6,795 bases of DNA, from the NCBI GenBank assembly GCA_003229735.1, contig QIFI01000040.1, forward strand, positions 1 to 6,795, written 5' to 3'. Shown piece after piece: positions 1-5,916 of the stretch; within the stretch, counting starts at the first letter, position 1; each line of letters starts with the position of its first letter. The translations under genes and the position numbers were made by a program. Below the pieces are notes generated by a model. That model was not told the DNA's origin, did not search any database, and saw nothing but the letters and a program-made list of their open reading frames with translations. The stretch is from Candidatus Anderseniibacteriota bacterium (GTDB taxonomy: Bacteria; Patescibacteriota; Andersenbacteria; UBA10190).

Positions 1-365
1 GCAATCTCGAAAGGCGGGGTTTTGGCCGGGCTTAAGATGGTGAGTTCGGTGACTGCTATTTCTATGGCCCCGGTGTCGATATTCTTATTGACCATTTTGT
101 CGGGGCGTTTGAAGACAGTGCCGGCAACTTGAATAACATATTCATTGCGGAGCTGATCGGCTTGATTAAATGTGGACTGGTTTTTTTTAGGGTTAAAGGT
201 GAGCTGGGTAATTCCCCACTTGTCACGGAGGTCGATGAAAATCAGGCCGCCGTGGTCACGGCGAACGTGCACCCAGCCGCTTAGACGGACTTCATCGCCG
301 ATATTCTTAGCAGTTAATTCTCCGTTAGTATGGGTGCGGTATGTATTGGTGCTTATAGTGGCCAT
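1..365 (-). CDS. aspS: Aspartyl-tRNA synthetase, N-terminal part (partial)
   Basis: Class II aminoacyl-tRNA synthetase that charges tRNA-Asp with aspartate in the cytoplasm. The gene is read leftwards and leaves the window after about 121 codons, so only the N-terminal OB-fold anticodon-binding domain is visible; the catalytic motifs 1-3 lie outside. Recognisable blocks are YRTHTNGEL (residues 9-17), the strand LSGWVHVRRDHGGLIFIDLRD (28-48, given here as LSGWVHVRRDHGG plus LIFIDLRD), WGITQLTFNP, LRNEYVIQVAGTV, and TPPFEI at the edge, which opens the linker to the catalytic domain. The ATG at 365 is chosen because AspRS proteins normally start a few residues before the RTH..GEL block. However, there is no Shine-Dalgarno sequence, and the frame stays open about 90 codons upstream. 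The His-Gly-Gly after RRD resembles non-discriminating AspRS. The identification is secure; the exact start is less so. Confidence 0.95.
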   Translation of the reverse strand, partial: MATISTNTYRTHTNGELTAKNIGDEVRLSGWVHVRRDHGGLIFIDLRDKWGITQLTFNPKKNQSTFNQADQLRNEYVIQVAGTVFKRPDKMVNKNIDTGAIEIAVTELTILSPAKTPPFEI

Positions 366-463
366 GTTGTTAGGGTAATTCAGTGGGGGCGGGATATCAA
401 TTTTGTTTTTACGTTTATCCAAGGGTTTGGCGACAAAACGAGATTGCCCGTCTGCCGCCAAGC

Positions 464-541
464 CCCTGGGATCTATCACAATGTGATACACTATGATAAA
501 GGTCGTATGCCCAGGGTGCACCCCGCTCCTTCGGACGGGGT
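464..541 (-). promoter_or_regulatory. Cluster of inverted repeats in the aspS leader
   Basis: Four nested or adjacent symmetric elements lie within 80 bases. CCCTGGG (464-470) pairs with CCCAGGG (510-516). Between them is TATCACAATGTGATA (474-488), seven bases of perfect dyad symmetry around one central base. GGGTGCACCC (514-523) is a perfect 10-bp palindrome. A stem of nine pairs with one bulged base (520-541, three-base loop) completes the set. The elements overlap, so they could form alternative RNA folds or protein-binding sites. The 15-bp dyad has operator geometry. The context, 100-175 bases before the aspS start, suggests control of aspS, but no T-box consensus is present and function is inferred only. 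Confidence 0.4.
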
Positions 542-599
542 TTGCTTGTATCCAGCTCTGGTAAGAGAGCATGGACGGAAAAGGTACACTGCATGCACA

Positions 600-623
600 C
601 AGCACGCATTCCACGGCGTGCTG
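600..623. repeat. Perfect 8-bp stem-loop
   Basis: CAGCACGC (600-607) and GCGTGCTG (616-623) are exact complements around an 8-base loop. On the plus strand the following bases are CTTGATTTTC, a poor U tract, so this is at best a weak terminator. On the minus strand it would sit in the aspS leader. It could also be a remnant of a dispersed repeat. Confidence 0.45.
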
Positions 624-632
624 CTTGATTTT

Positions 633-666
633 CAAATTTCAAAATCCAAATTTCAAAATCCAAATT
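633..666. repeat. 14-bp AT-rich tandem repeat, about 2.4 copies
   Basis: CAAATTTCAAAATC occurs exactly at 633-646 and 647-660 and is followed by a partial copy at 661-666. The unit is AT-rich. Short tandem tracts of this sequence type occur in many candidate-phylum genomes, usually between genes. A 10-bp palindrome GTGAGCTCAC (669-678) follows immediately. No function is implied. Confidence 0.8.
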
Positions 667-765
667 GAGTGAGCTCACAAGCTATGGAATATGCACTCGG
701 CGCTATTTTTAGGGAAGGATTTTTAGAGAACTGGTAAGTATATACATCTGGTGATTTTTTGCAAG

Positions 766-860
766 AAAAAACCCTGAAAGAAGAATTATGAATGTATCGG
801 TATGCTGTCAGATTGGCCTCAAGCGGCCGGGCGCATACTTCATAATTCTTCTGTTCAGGG
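766..860 (-). terminator. Long intrinsic terminator of the structured RNA
   Basis: Bases 772-792 pair with 839-860: seven pairs (772-778 with 854-860), one bulged G at 853, then fourteen pairs (779-792 with 839-852). A further six pairs (800-805 with 833-838) follow after an asymmetric loop. Read on the minus strand the stem ends in CAGGG and runs directly into six T (plus-strand A 766-771), the classical hairpin-plus-U layout. On the plus strand no U tract follows. The stem is unusually long for a terminator, so it may also be a structural domain of the RNA. Confidence 0.65.
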
Positions 861-1236
861 CGGGATCAGTGGCTCTCATTAAATGATTATGAAAGGATTT
901 ATGAGGCCAGGACAGCTTGGTGTTAGGAGTGGGTCTAGAAGTCTGTCGGCGGATAACCCACATATAAGAAACCAAGCTGCCCGTCGGGCGTGGAAAAAAG
1001 AATAGTGTATGATACGTCAGATAATTAGTGACGAGGAGTAAGTCTGGAAATCCGCAAGCGGATTGATTGACTAGATGGGTCGTGTGGGCAGTAGGTCCAC
1101 GCGACAAGCAGGTTGGCTCAAGACGGGGGAAGCAACATCCGCGCAAGGCGGAGAACCGCCCCAGCTGTGTCACCATCAAGCCCCTCCTCACCACGAATTA
1201 TCGGACGTATTCTTATATAGTCAAAGTACAAGGTAA
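766..1236 (-). ncRNA. Candidate large structured RNA of unknown class
   Basis: About 470 bases with almost continuous helix potential and no credible protein. In minus-strand order: domain I closes with 1012-1018/1204-1210, 1020-1026/1196-1202, 1028-1030/1192-1194 and 1033-1038/1184-1189. Inside it are a hairpin at 1049-1064, a hairpin at 1079-1087/1097-1105 (nine pairs), a helix 1074-1078/1173-1177, and nested 1125-1128/1159-1162 and 1138-1142/1148-1152. Then come a small hairpin (979-989), domain II (913-921/971-979 enclosing 929-934/956-961), domain III (870-879/901-909), and the terminator stem. Strand: a consensus-like promoter and U6 terminator favour minus. On minus the A-C mismatches next to 1033 become G-U pairs, and loop 1055-1058 is CUUG closed by G-C. 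Against this, the helix 1079-1105 has a G-U pair only on plus, and the loops are purine-rich on plus. I find no RNase P CR-I/CR-V, no tmRNA tRNA-like ends and no SRP motif. A 128-codon ORF on this strand looks like translated RNA structure. Confidence 0.5.
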
Positions 1237-1243
1237 CTGATAA

Positions 1244-1271
1244 AGGATACGGATATCCGATATTTTGTCAA
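1244..1271 (-). promoter_or_regulatory. Promoter for the structured RNA
   Basis: On the minus strand a perfect -35 TTGACA (1271-1266) is followed after 16 bases by TATCCT (1249-1244), four of six matches to TATAAT. Initiation would fall near 1236, about 25 bases before the closing helix of RNA domain I. The -35 is the best sigma-70 hexamer in the window. The spacer contains the palindrome CGGATATCCG (1250-1259), a possible operator. Confidence 0.5.
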
Positions 1272-1277
1272 CTATAA

Positions 1278-1307
1278 TTTACACTATAATTATACCATAA
1301 CTATATT
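1278..1307 (+). promoter_or_regulatory. Possible upstream promoter of purC
   Basis: TTTACA (1278-1283) and TATATT (1302-1307) are separated by 18 bases. Each hexamer differs from consensus at one position. The surroundings are extremely AT-rich, so chance matches are likely; a second promoter at 1385-1413 is closer to purC. Confidence 0.3.
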
Positions 1308-1384
1308 GTGGCTCTATGTAGCTTATATATTGTCTATGATTATGTAATTGTTTTATATCGATACTTGTTATCCACTATTTCTTA

Positions 1385-1413
1385 TTGACTTGATATGTTT
1401 TTGCGCATAGATT
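1385..1413 (+). promoter_or_regulatory. purC: Promoter of purC with overlapping inverted repeat
   Basis: TTGACT (1385-1390) and TAGATT (1408-1413) are separated by 17 bases, predicting a start near 1420 and a leader of about 60 bases. The -10 lies inside a seven-base inverted repeat, CATAGAT (1406-1412) with ATCTATG (1426-1432), which spans the -10 and start site. That is a typical place for a repressor site, although the regulator is unknown. Confidence 0.5.
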
Positions 1414-1466
1414 CTGATGATGGTCATCTATGTGGATGGCTGATTAGAAGCGGTACTTTATACAAC

Positions 1467-1471
1467 AGGGG
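1467..1471 (+). promoter_or_regulatory. purC: Ribosome binding site of purC
   Basis: AGGGG sits eight bases before the ATG at 1480. It is the only strong Shine-Dalgarno sequence before a well-supported gene in this window and fixes the purC start. Confidence 0.8.
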
Positions 1472-1479
1472 ATGAAGAA

Positions 1480-2532
1480 ATGACTACGATTCCGTCTATT
1501 GTGAGAAGCACAAAGTTGCATCAATTGTTGTCTGGAAGTGGATTGGAGAGGATTCATCAGGGCAAAGTAAGAGATACATACAATTTAGAGGATGGTAAAT
1601 TGTTAGTTGTGGCCTCGGACCGGGTAAGTATTTTTGATTTCGTGCTGGCCTGCGGGATAGAGGATAAGGGAGAAATTCTGACAGCGATGACGGTATTTTG
1701 GCTGACTCAACATTTGAAAGATATTGAACATCATCTGGTGGCTTGGGGAGCCGGGATAAATAAATACTTGCCGGAGCCCTTAAAAGGAAATCAGGAATTA
1801 CAACGGCGGGCCTTGGTGATACAGCATTTAAGAATGTTTGAGTATGAGTTTATTGTTCGAGGCATGCTAACTGGTAGCGGCTGGCGTGAATATCAGGAAA
1901 CTGGTCGACTGGGCGAGACAGAATTACCACGGGGCTTGCACGATGGGTCAGAATTGCCGCGACTGATATTTGACCCCTCGACCAAAGCTCAAACCGGTCA
2001 TGATGAGAGAATTCCAGTATCCACCGTAATTGAGGCGGTTGGACAATGGGCGCCGGTGCTGACTATCAAAATTTTTACGGGGATGACGAGAGCGGCTGAA
2101 GAAGTCGGGATGAAACTGCCTGATACCAAGTTTGAATTTGGCATGGAAATGGGAAACGAGGCAAGGGGGCCGGTTTTAGCGGATGAGATTGGAACGCCTG
2201 ATTCAAGCCGGTTTTGGGATAGAATGGATTGGATAAGATGCTCCGGTCATAGGATTTCTCCGCCGTCGTTTGATAAAGAGCTGGTTAGAGATTGGGGTAA
2301 AGGAGTCAACACGGGGATTATCGGAGAAGATGGCGGAGCTATTATGGGCATGCATGACAAGAGAATTGATCCGGCTAATCCCAAGCATACGGCCAAGATT
2401 CATGAATTATGCCCGCCTGGTGATTTACTGCAACTGACGAAAAATCGATATCATGAAGTATTTGGTAAATTTACCGGAATGAATTTGTCTGAATTTCAGA
2501 GGCGGGAGATGGGGATTGGAGGCGCGTCGTAG
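1480..2532 (+). CDS. purC: Phosphoribosylaminoimidazole-succinocarboxamide (SAICAR) synthase
   Basis: Cytoplasmic ligase of de novo purine synthesis that joins CAIR and aspartate with ATP to make SAICAR. The 350-residue protein shows the family blocks in order: GKVRDTY (28-34) in the nucleotide-binding region, ASDRVSIFD (45-53), VRGMLTGSGW (126-135), STKAQTGHDE (167-176), TKFEFG (216-221) and LADEIGTPDSSRFW (233-246). It is longer than the compact enzymes of about 240 residues and resembles the long bacterial/fungal form of about 300 or more. The extra C-terminal part (about 265-350) ends in an RYHEVFGKFTG segment like that closing other long family members. ATG at 1480 is supported by AGGGG at 1467. 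The gene has its own promoter and a terminator just after the stop, so it appears monocistronic. No other purine gene is in the window, which could mean salvage of intermediates or scattered pathway genes. Confidence 0.96.
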   Translation: MTTIPSIVRSTKLHQLLSGSGLERIHQGKVRDTYNLEDGKLLVVASDRVSIFDFVLACGIEDKGEILTAMTVFWLTQHLKDIEHHLVAWGAGINKYLPEPLKGNQELQRRALVIQHLRMFEYEFIVRGMLTGSGWREYQETGRLGETELPRGLHDGSELPRLIFDPSTKAQTGHDERIPVSTVIEAVGQWAPVLTIKIFTGMTRAAEEVGMKLPDTKFEFGMEMGNEARGPVLADEIGTPDSSRFWDRMDWIRCSGHRISPPSFDKELVRDWGKGVNTGIIGEDGGAIMGMHDKRIDPANPKHTAKIHELCPPGDLLQLTKNRYHEVFGKFTGMNLSEFQRREMGIGGAS

Positions 2533-2543
2533 GGGGTGAAAAG

Positions 2544-2600
2544 ATGTATGAGAAATATATAGCTGCTGGAAACAAGCAGTTTTTTTCTTTATGTGATTGA
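2544..2600 (+). CDS. Possible 18-codon micro-ORF over the purC terminator
   Basis: A GGGGGTG sequence (2532-2538) precedes an ATG at 2544 by a good distance. The frame reads 18 codons (starting MYEKYIAAG) and stops at 2598-2600, running straight through the terminator hairpin 2561-2581 and its T run. Ribosomes on it would disturb the hairpin, as in an attenuator ahead of the next gene. The ORF has no recognisable product, and chance is a realistic explanation. Confidence 0.2.
   Translation: MYEKYIAAGNKQFFSLCD
2561..2587 (+). terminator. Intrinsic terminator after purC
   Basis: AGCTGCT (2561-2567) pairs with AGCAGTT (2575-2581), including one G-U pair, around a seven-base loop, and seven T (2580-2586) follow. 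It lies 29 bases after the purC stop. It implies that the downstream membrane protein is either separately transcribed or reached by read-through. Confidence 0.75.
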
Positions 2601-2623
2601 ATTGGCGGTGTAAGATCAGGTAT

Positions 2624-4873
2624 ATGTTTAGCTGGATAAGTTGGGATAGGTTGAGGAGAAGCTGGTATAGGTATTTGCTGATAGGATTAGTTTTTTTGGT
2701 GGTGGCGGTAATATCTTACGCGGCTGCGCAGAGGCCGGTTTATTTAGCAACTGAAGCTAATTTGGCGCCGACGGATAGAATTATTCGCTTATACGGCCAG
2801 AATAAGATTGCGGAAAGAATTGACTTAGGGGCTAGTAAAAAAGTAATTGGAGGGGTGGATATTCTGGTGAATGACACGACCGGCTGGCCGGATGATACGC
2901 AATTAATTTTACATGTAAGGACAGATGGCCAAGAGGATGACATTCGGACAGTTATGGGTGATCTGGGCTCACGACGGAAGACAATAAAGCAGATTATTAC
3001 CTCATCGCTGGATTCAGGACTGGTAGAAGATACGGTTTTATATTTTCGCTGGCAGCCAATTAGAGCTGATGAGCGGGGAGAGGTTATTTCCTTCGCTCTG
3101 GAAGCTCCTTCCTTAACAGCTAAAAACGCATTGGCGGTGCGTTATGAGATAGATGCCACTAAATATCCGGCTGGTGAGATGTTTTACAGGGGCCAGGAAA
3201 AGGCTGGTGATCTGGGATTCATAATGTACGAACAACCCAGGATCGGCACGATGGCGGCGCGATGGCTGGTTCGCGATGACACGCGATTAGCATGGGTGGG
3301 AATAGGTTTAACTGCTTTAGCGCTGGGTATTCTTATTTTCATCAGGAACAAGCAAAAGGAATTGCCTGATATTGATATGGTTGTCAAAAAACGTCAGGAA
3401 GGGGCAATGAAAAGATTTGTCTGGTGGTCGTGGGCATTGATTGCCGCGGCAGTAGTCTGGCAATTTTATCCGGCTCTAAATATGTATTTTATCCAGGATG
3501 ATATACCTAAACTATTGCGCGTTGAGTATTATAAAGGCAGTCCGTTAAAACTTTTTGCTGGGGTGCATCATTATAATTCTCCAGGGAACGAATTGGAAAC
3601 CCCGGTGGCTTTTTATCGGCCGATTAGCTTTTCGGGGTATACCTGGCTGTTGCGCGGCATTTTCGGGCTTAACCCAATGGCATTTATGGCCATGAATCAG
3701 GTGCTGTTGATTATTCTGGGGGGAGGTTTATTTTGGCTGGCCTGGCTGTTATTTGGTTCACGCGTCCAGGCTTTAGCCGTGACCGCAGTTTGGCTGGCGC
3801 ATTCTTCCCAACACAGCCTGGCTTACTGGTGGAGTTTGTCAGAAATTTTATTGGCCAGCATTTTTTTGATATTTACTTTTTTGTCTTACATCAAATGGCG
3901 AATTGACGGCCAGACCCGATATTTTATATTGTCTCTAACTCTATTTAGCGGAGCTTTACTATCAAAAGAATTTGCTCTGACGGCAATATTATTATTGCCA
4001 ATACTGGAATATGTATTCACGCAGAAGAAACTGGCGGTTTTATGGCGCTGGAAGCGGCAATATGCTTACCGATATGCTCCGTTTATTTTGCTGGCGGGGT
4101 TGTATTTAATAGCCAGAACGATCGCTTTGACCGATCCGACTTTATATCCGGCCACGCGCGAAGACACCTCATATGAGATTAGCGCGGCGCCATTAGTGGT
4201 GATGAGGAATGCCCTGGTTTATGGATCCCGAGCAGTGGAGGGATGGGCCTGGCCGGACGCTGAATGGAGATGGCTGGATTATGTTAAAGATGGATTAGAT
4301 ACGGGAATTCAATTATATCCGGGGGTGATAGCTTTAATATTATATGGCTTGATGATCATCTGGACTTGGAGAAATCGCTGGCAGAGGTCAATCATGCTGT
4401 TGGCGGGAGCCTGGTGGGTATTATGGCTGGGACCGGTGCTTTTATTTACCAAAGTCTGGAATGTTCACTGGTTCGCACCGGCGGCCTGGAGCGTCGGGGC
4501 GATAGTTGGAGTGGCGCTGTTAAAAATACGTTCTGGTTGGCGGCGGCAGGCGTCAGGGCTGCTGCTGATAATTGTTCTGGGGGCGGGTTTATGGTCAGCC
4601 AGAAATTCTGATGAAGCGGCTTCTAGGTTAGAGCTGGGGCAGACGGCCCGGCTGGCGGTAGAAAAATTTGAGGAGAGCGCCAGGTACAGCAATAATCCGT
4701 CAGCGCAAACGGTGTTATTTATTGGTGTCCCGCAGGATGAAAGAGGAACGGTGAACGCGTATTTACTGCGTTTAATGTCAGACGTGCCGTTCGACAAAGT
4801 TGAATATGTTAAGGCGGCGCCGGATAATCCCACAGAAAATCAGCTGGTGGTGGATATGAGAGAGCGCCCCTAA
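2624..4873 (+). CDS. Polytopic membrane protein, GT-C glycosyltransferase-like, with N-terminal extracytoplasmic domain
   Basis: Start ATG 2624 (749 residues) is preferred, with a weak AGG just upstream. An in-frame TTG at 2597 would add nine residues but sits beside the purC terminator. Architecture: a membrane helix near residues 18-33; a soluble, probably beta-rich domain at about 40-215, resembling the domains fused to GT39-like proteins in candidate phyla (alternating hydrophobic strands, QP/F-rich close); a second helix near 220-240; then a multi-span core. The core begins with FIQDDIP, whose Asp pair (292-293) lies in the first external loop, as in GT-C enzymes. YRPIS (331-335) and the WLAHSSQHSLAYWWSLSE region follow, then SKE (447-449), a pattern shared with PMT/TMTC-type proteins. 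A C-terminal extracytoplasmic tail follows the last helix. The likely role is transfer of a lipid-linked sugar to an envelope glycan or protein; donor and acceptor are unknown. Function is inferred from topology and the Asp pair. Confidence 0.7.
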   Translation: MFSWISWDRLRRSWYRYLLIGLVFLVVAVISYAAAQRPVYLATEANLAPTDRIIRLYGQNKIAERIDLGASKKVIGGVDILVNDTTGWPDDTQLILHVRTDGQEDDIRTVMGDLGSRRKTIKQIITSSLDSGLVEDTVLYFRWQPIRADERGEVISFALEAPSLTAKNALAVRYEIDATKYPAGEMFYRGQEKAGDLGFIMYEQPRIGTMAARWLVRDDTRLAWVGIGLTALALGILIFIRNKQKELPDIDMVVKKRQEGAMKRFVWWSWALIAAAVVWQFYPALNMYFIQDDIPKLLRVEYYKGSPLKLFAGVHHYNSPGNELETPVAFYRPISFSGYTWLLRGIFGLNPMAFMAMNQVLLIILGGGLFWLAWLLFGSRVQALAVTAVWLAHSSQHSLAYWWSLSEILLASIFLIFTFLSYIKWRIDGQTRYFILSLTLFSGALLSKEFALTAILLLPILEYVFTQKKLAVLWRWKRQYAYRYAPFILLAGLYLIARTIALTDPTLYPATREDTSYEISAAPLVVMRNALVYGSRAVEGWAWPDAEWRWLDYVKDGLDTGIQLYPGVIALILYGLMIIWTWRNRWQRSIMLLAGAWWVLWLGPVLLFTKVWNVHWFAPAAWSVGAIVGVALLKIRSGWRRQASGLLLIIVLGAGLWSARNSDEAASRLELGQTARLAVEKFEESARYSNNPSAQTVLFIGVPQDERGTVNAYLLRLMSDVPFDKVEYVKAAPDNPTENQLVVDMRERP

Positions 4874-4920
4874 ACCCATTTGCGACGGCCTTTTTGGGTG
4901 ATTGGAATTGAGATCATAAT

Positions 4921-5916
4921 TTATTTCAGCTTAAATTTTAAGGTCAACGGCAAGTGATCAGAGGGGTGGTCGCCCGGGGGTGGGGTGGACACTTGAAGGG
5001 GAAGAATTTTATTGGTGTTGAAGAAAATATGATCCAGCTGGCGATCGGGGGAATCAGAGCGATAGGTTTTTAAGTTGTCATCCGGACTGGCGATGACGCC
5101 AGCTTCAGCAATATACGGCAAATCCAGAATTCTCTCGAGAGATGAATCGGTGTCATATATTATATCGGCTGATTTCAGCACCGCGTTAAAGTCTCCGACC
5201 AGCAGTACCGGATAAGATTCATAATATGAATTATAAATATTGATGAGCTGATCGATTTGTTGCTGGCGGGTGAGAATATTATCGTTTTCGAGATGAGCAT
5301 TGATAACAATGACCGGCTGGCCCAGATCTATTTTAACCACTTGAGCCAGGCGATTCAGATAGAAGGCGTCGCGATACCAGGGGTTAGGCGGGCGGGGCAA
5401 GACCTGCCGCCGGTGATCCAGAATAGGCCGGTTAGTCAGGACTGCCTGGCCGGACAGCATAGGGCCAAAGTTTACTTTAGGCGGTCCATAGGGAAACGGC
5501 ACATAGCGTTTATCCCAGTTGACGGCTCGGGCAGATTGATAAAATCCGAGTTGTTTTCCCAGCGATGCCAACTGATCAATATAGGATGATCTGCGGGAGG
5601 CAAAATCTATTTCCTGCAAGGCGAGAATATCAGGTGAGGAGGATTGGATGAGGTCAACAGCTGAATCCAGATTCCGGCTGAATGTCCGCTCATCACTGAC
5701 GGCGGCCTGATTATTGTCGAGTCCGGAAAGATAGCCCAGATTGTAGGTCATAATTGAGTAAGCTCCACTCTCCCCTATTGGCTCGGCACTTGGCCGGTAA
5801 GTTATTATTTGGGCCAACTCATCGGCTGGAGTTTGACCGGATGACGCCCACAGAAAAAGTGCGGCGGGGATTCCGAGGACCAGGACCAGAGCGGCCAGGA
5901 GGTATATATTTATCAT
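4921..5916 (-). CDS. Membrane-anchored endonuclease/exonuclease/phosphatase (EEP) family protein
   Basis: 331 residues. An N-terminal hydrophobic stretch (about 4-24) with no clear cleavage site suggests a signal anchor, placing the domain outside the membrane. The EEP fold is complete: Asn59 in MTYNLGY, Glu102 in LALQEID (metal ligand), Asn206 and His208 in VINAHLEND, Asp242 and Asn244 in VGDFNA, Asp295 in RQLDHIFFN, and SDH (319-321) with the catalytic His. Family members hydrolyse phosphodiester or phosphomonoester bonds in DNA, RNA, phosphoinositides or sphingomyelin. The substrate here cannot be told; the exported location suggests extracellular nuclease or lipid phosphodiesterase. The ATG at 5916 is the only start, since an in-frame stop lies just upstream and no other Met precedes the domain. 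It lacks a Shine-Dalgarno sequence. It is convergent with the GT-C gene, 47 bases apart. Confidence 0.9.
   Translation of the reverse strand: MINIYLLAALVLVLGIPAALFLWASSGQTPADELAQIITYRPSAEPIGESGAYSIMTYNLGYLSGLDNNQAAVSDERTFSRNLDSAVDLIQSSSPDILALQEIDFASRRSSYIDQLASLGKQLGFYQSARAVNWDKRYVPFPYGPPKVNFGPMLSGQAVLTNRPILDHRRQVLPRPPNPWYRDAFYLNRLAQVVKIDLGQPVIVINAHLENDNILTRQQQIDQLINIYNSYYESYPVLLVGDFNAVLKSADIIYDTDSSLERILDLPYIAEAGVIASPDDNLKTYRSDSPDRQLDHIFFNTNKILPLQVSTPPPGDHPSDHLPLTLKFKLK

Larger units (their letters stand above)
366..765. other. Non-coding leader/intergenic region upstream of aspS
   Basis: I see no convincing gene here. Short ORFs on both strands run through repeats and stems and have no family resemblance. 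The aspS frame itself stays open upstream to an in-frame stop near 640, but that extension is unlike any AspRS N-terminus I know. The stretch holds a cluster of inverted repeats (464-541), a stem-loop (600-623), a 14-bp tandem repeat (633-666) and a 10-bp palindrome GTGAGCTCAC (669-678). It is most simply read as the 5' leader/promoter region of aspS plus the downstream flank of the RNA locus. Confidence 0.6.
1237..1479. other. Very AT-rich divergent promoter region
   Basis: There is no gene in this spacer, which is strikingly AT-rich compared with the flanking RNA locus and purC. It carries the promoter of the minus-strand RNA and at least one promoter for purC. A DnaA-box-like TTATCCACT (1368-1376) and an inverted TGTGGATGG (1431-1439) are present, but there are too few copies to call an origin. 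Confidence 0.6.

Noticed and set aside
510..541. T-box-like sequence AGGGTGCACCCCGC.
   Set aside because: It lies on the strand opposite to aspS and does not match the T-box consensus AGGGTGGNACCGCG, and no specifier hairpin was seen.
330..678. Overlapping ORFs on both strands in the aspS leader.
   Set aside because: They run through the tandem repeat and inverted repeats, read as repetitive low-complexity protein at the repeat, and lack ribosome sites.
808..1194. 128-codon ORF on the minus strand.
   Set aside because: It lies wholly inside the structured RNA candidate, has no start signal, odd composition and no resemblance to any family. The helices explain the conservation-like features better.
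1414..1428. CTGATGA resembling a hammerhead ribozyme core.
   Set aside because: No GAAA core partner or stem III follows. The sequence belongs to a simple inverted repeat at the purC promoter.
1368..1439. DnaA-box-like sites in an AT-rich region, possible origin.
   Set aside because: There is only one 8/9 match and one 7/9 inverted match, with no dnaA or dnaN nearby. AT-rich promoter DNA explains the region.
4366..4833. ORFs on both strands inside the GT-C gene.
   Set aside because: They are shadows of the long membrane protein reading frame.
4874..4900. Possible shared terminator between the convergent GT-C and EEP genes.
   Set aside because: Only five pairs (ACCCA/TGGGT) close a 16-base loop, and no U run follows on either strand.
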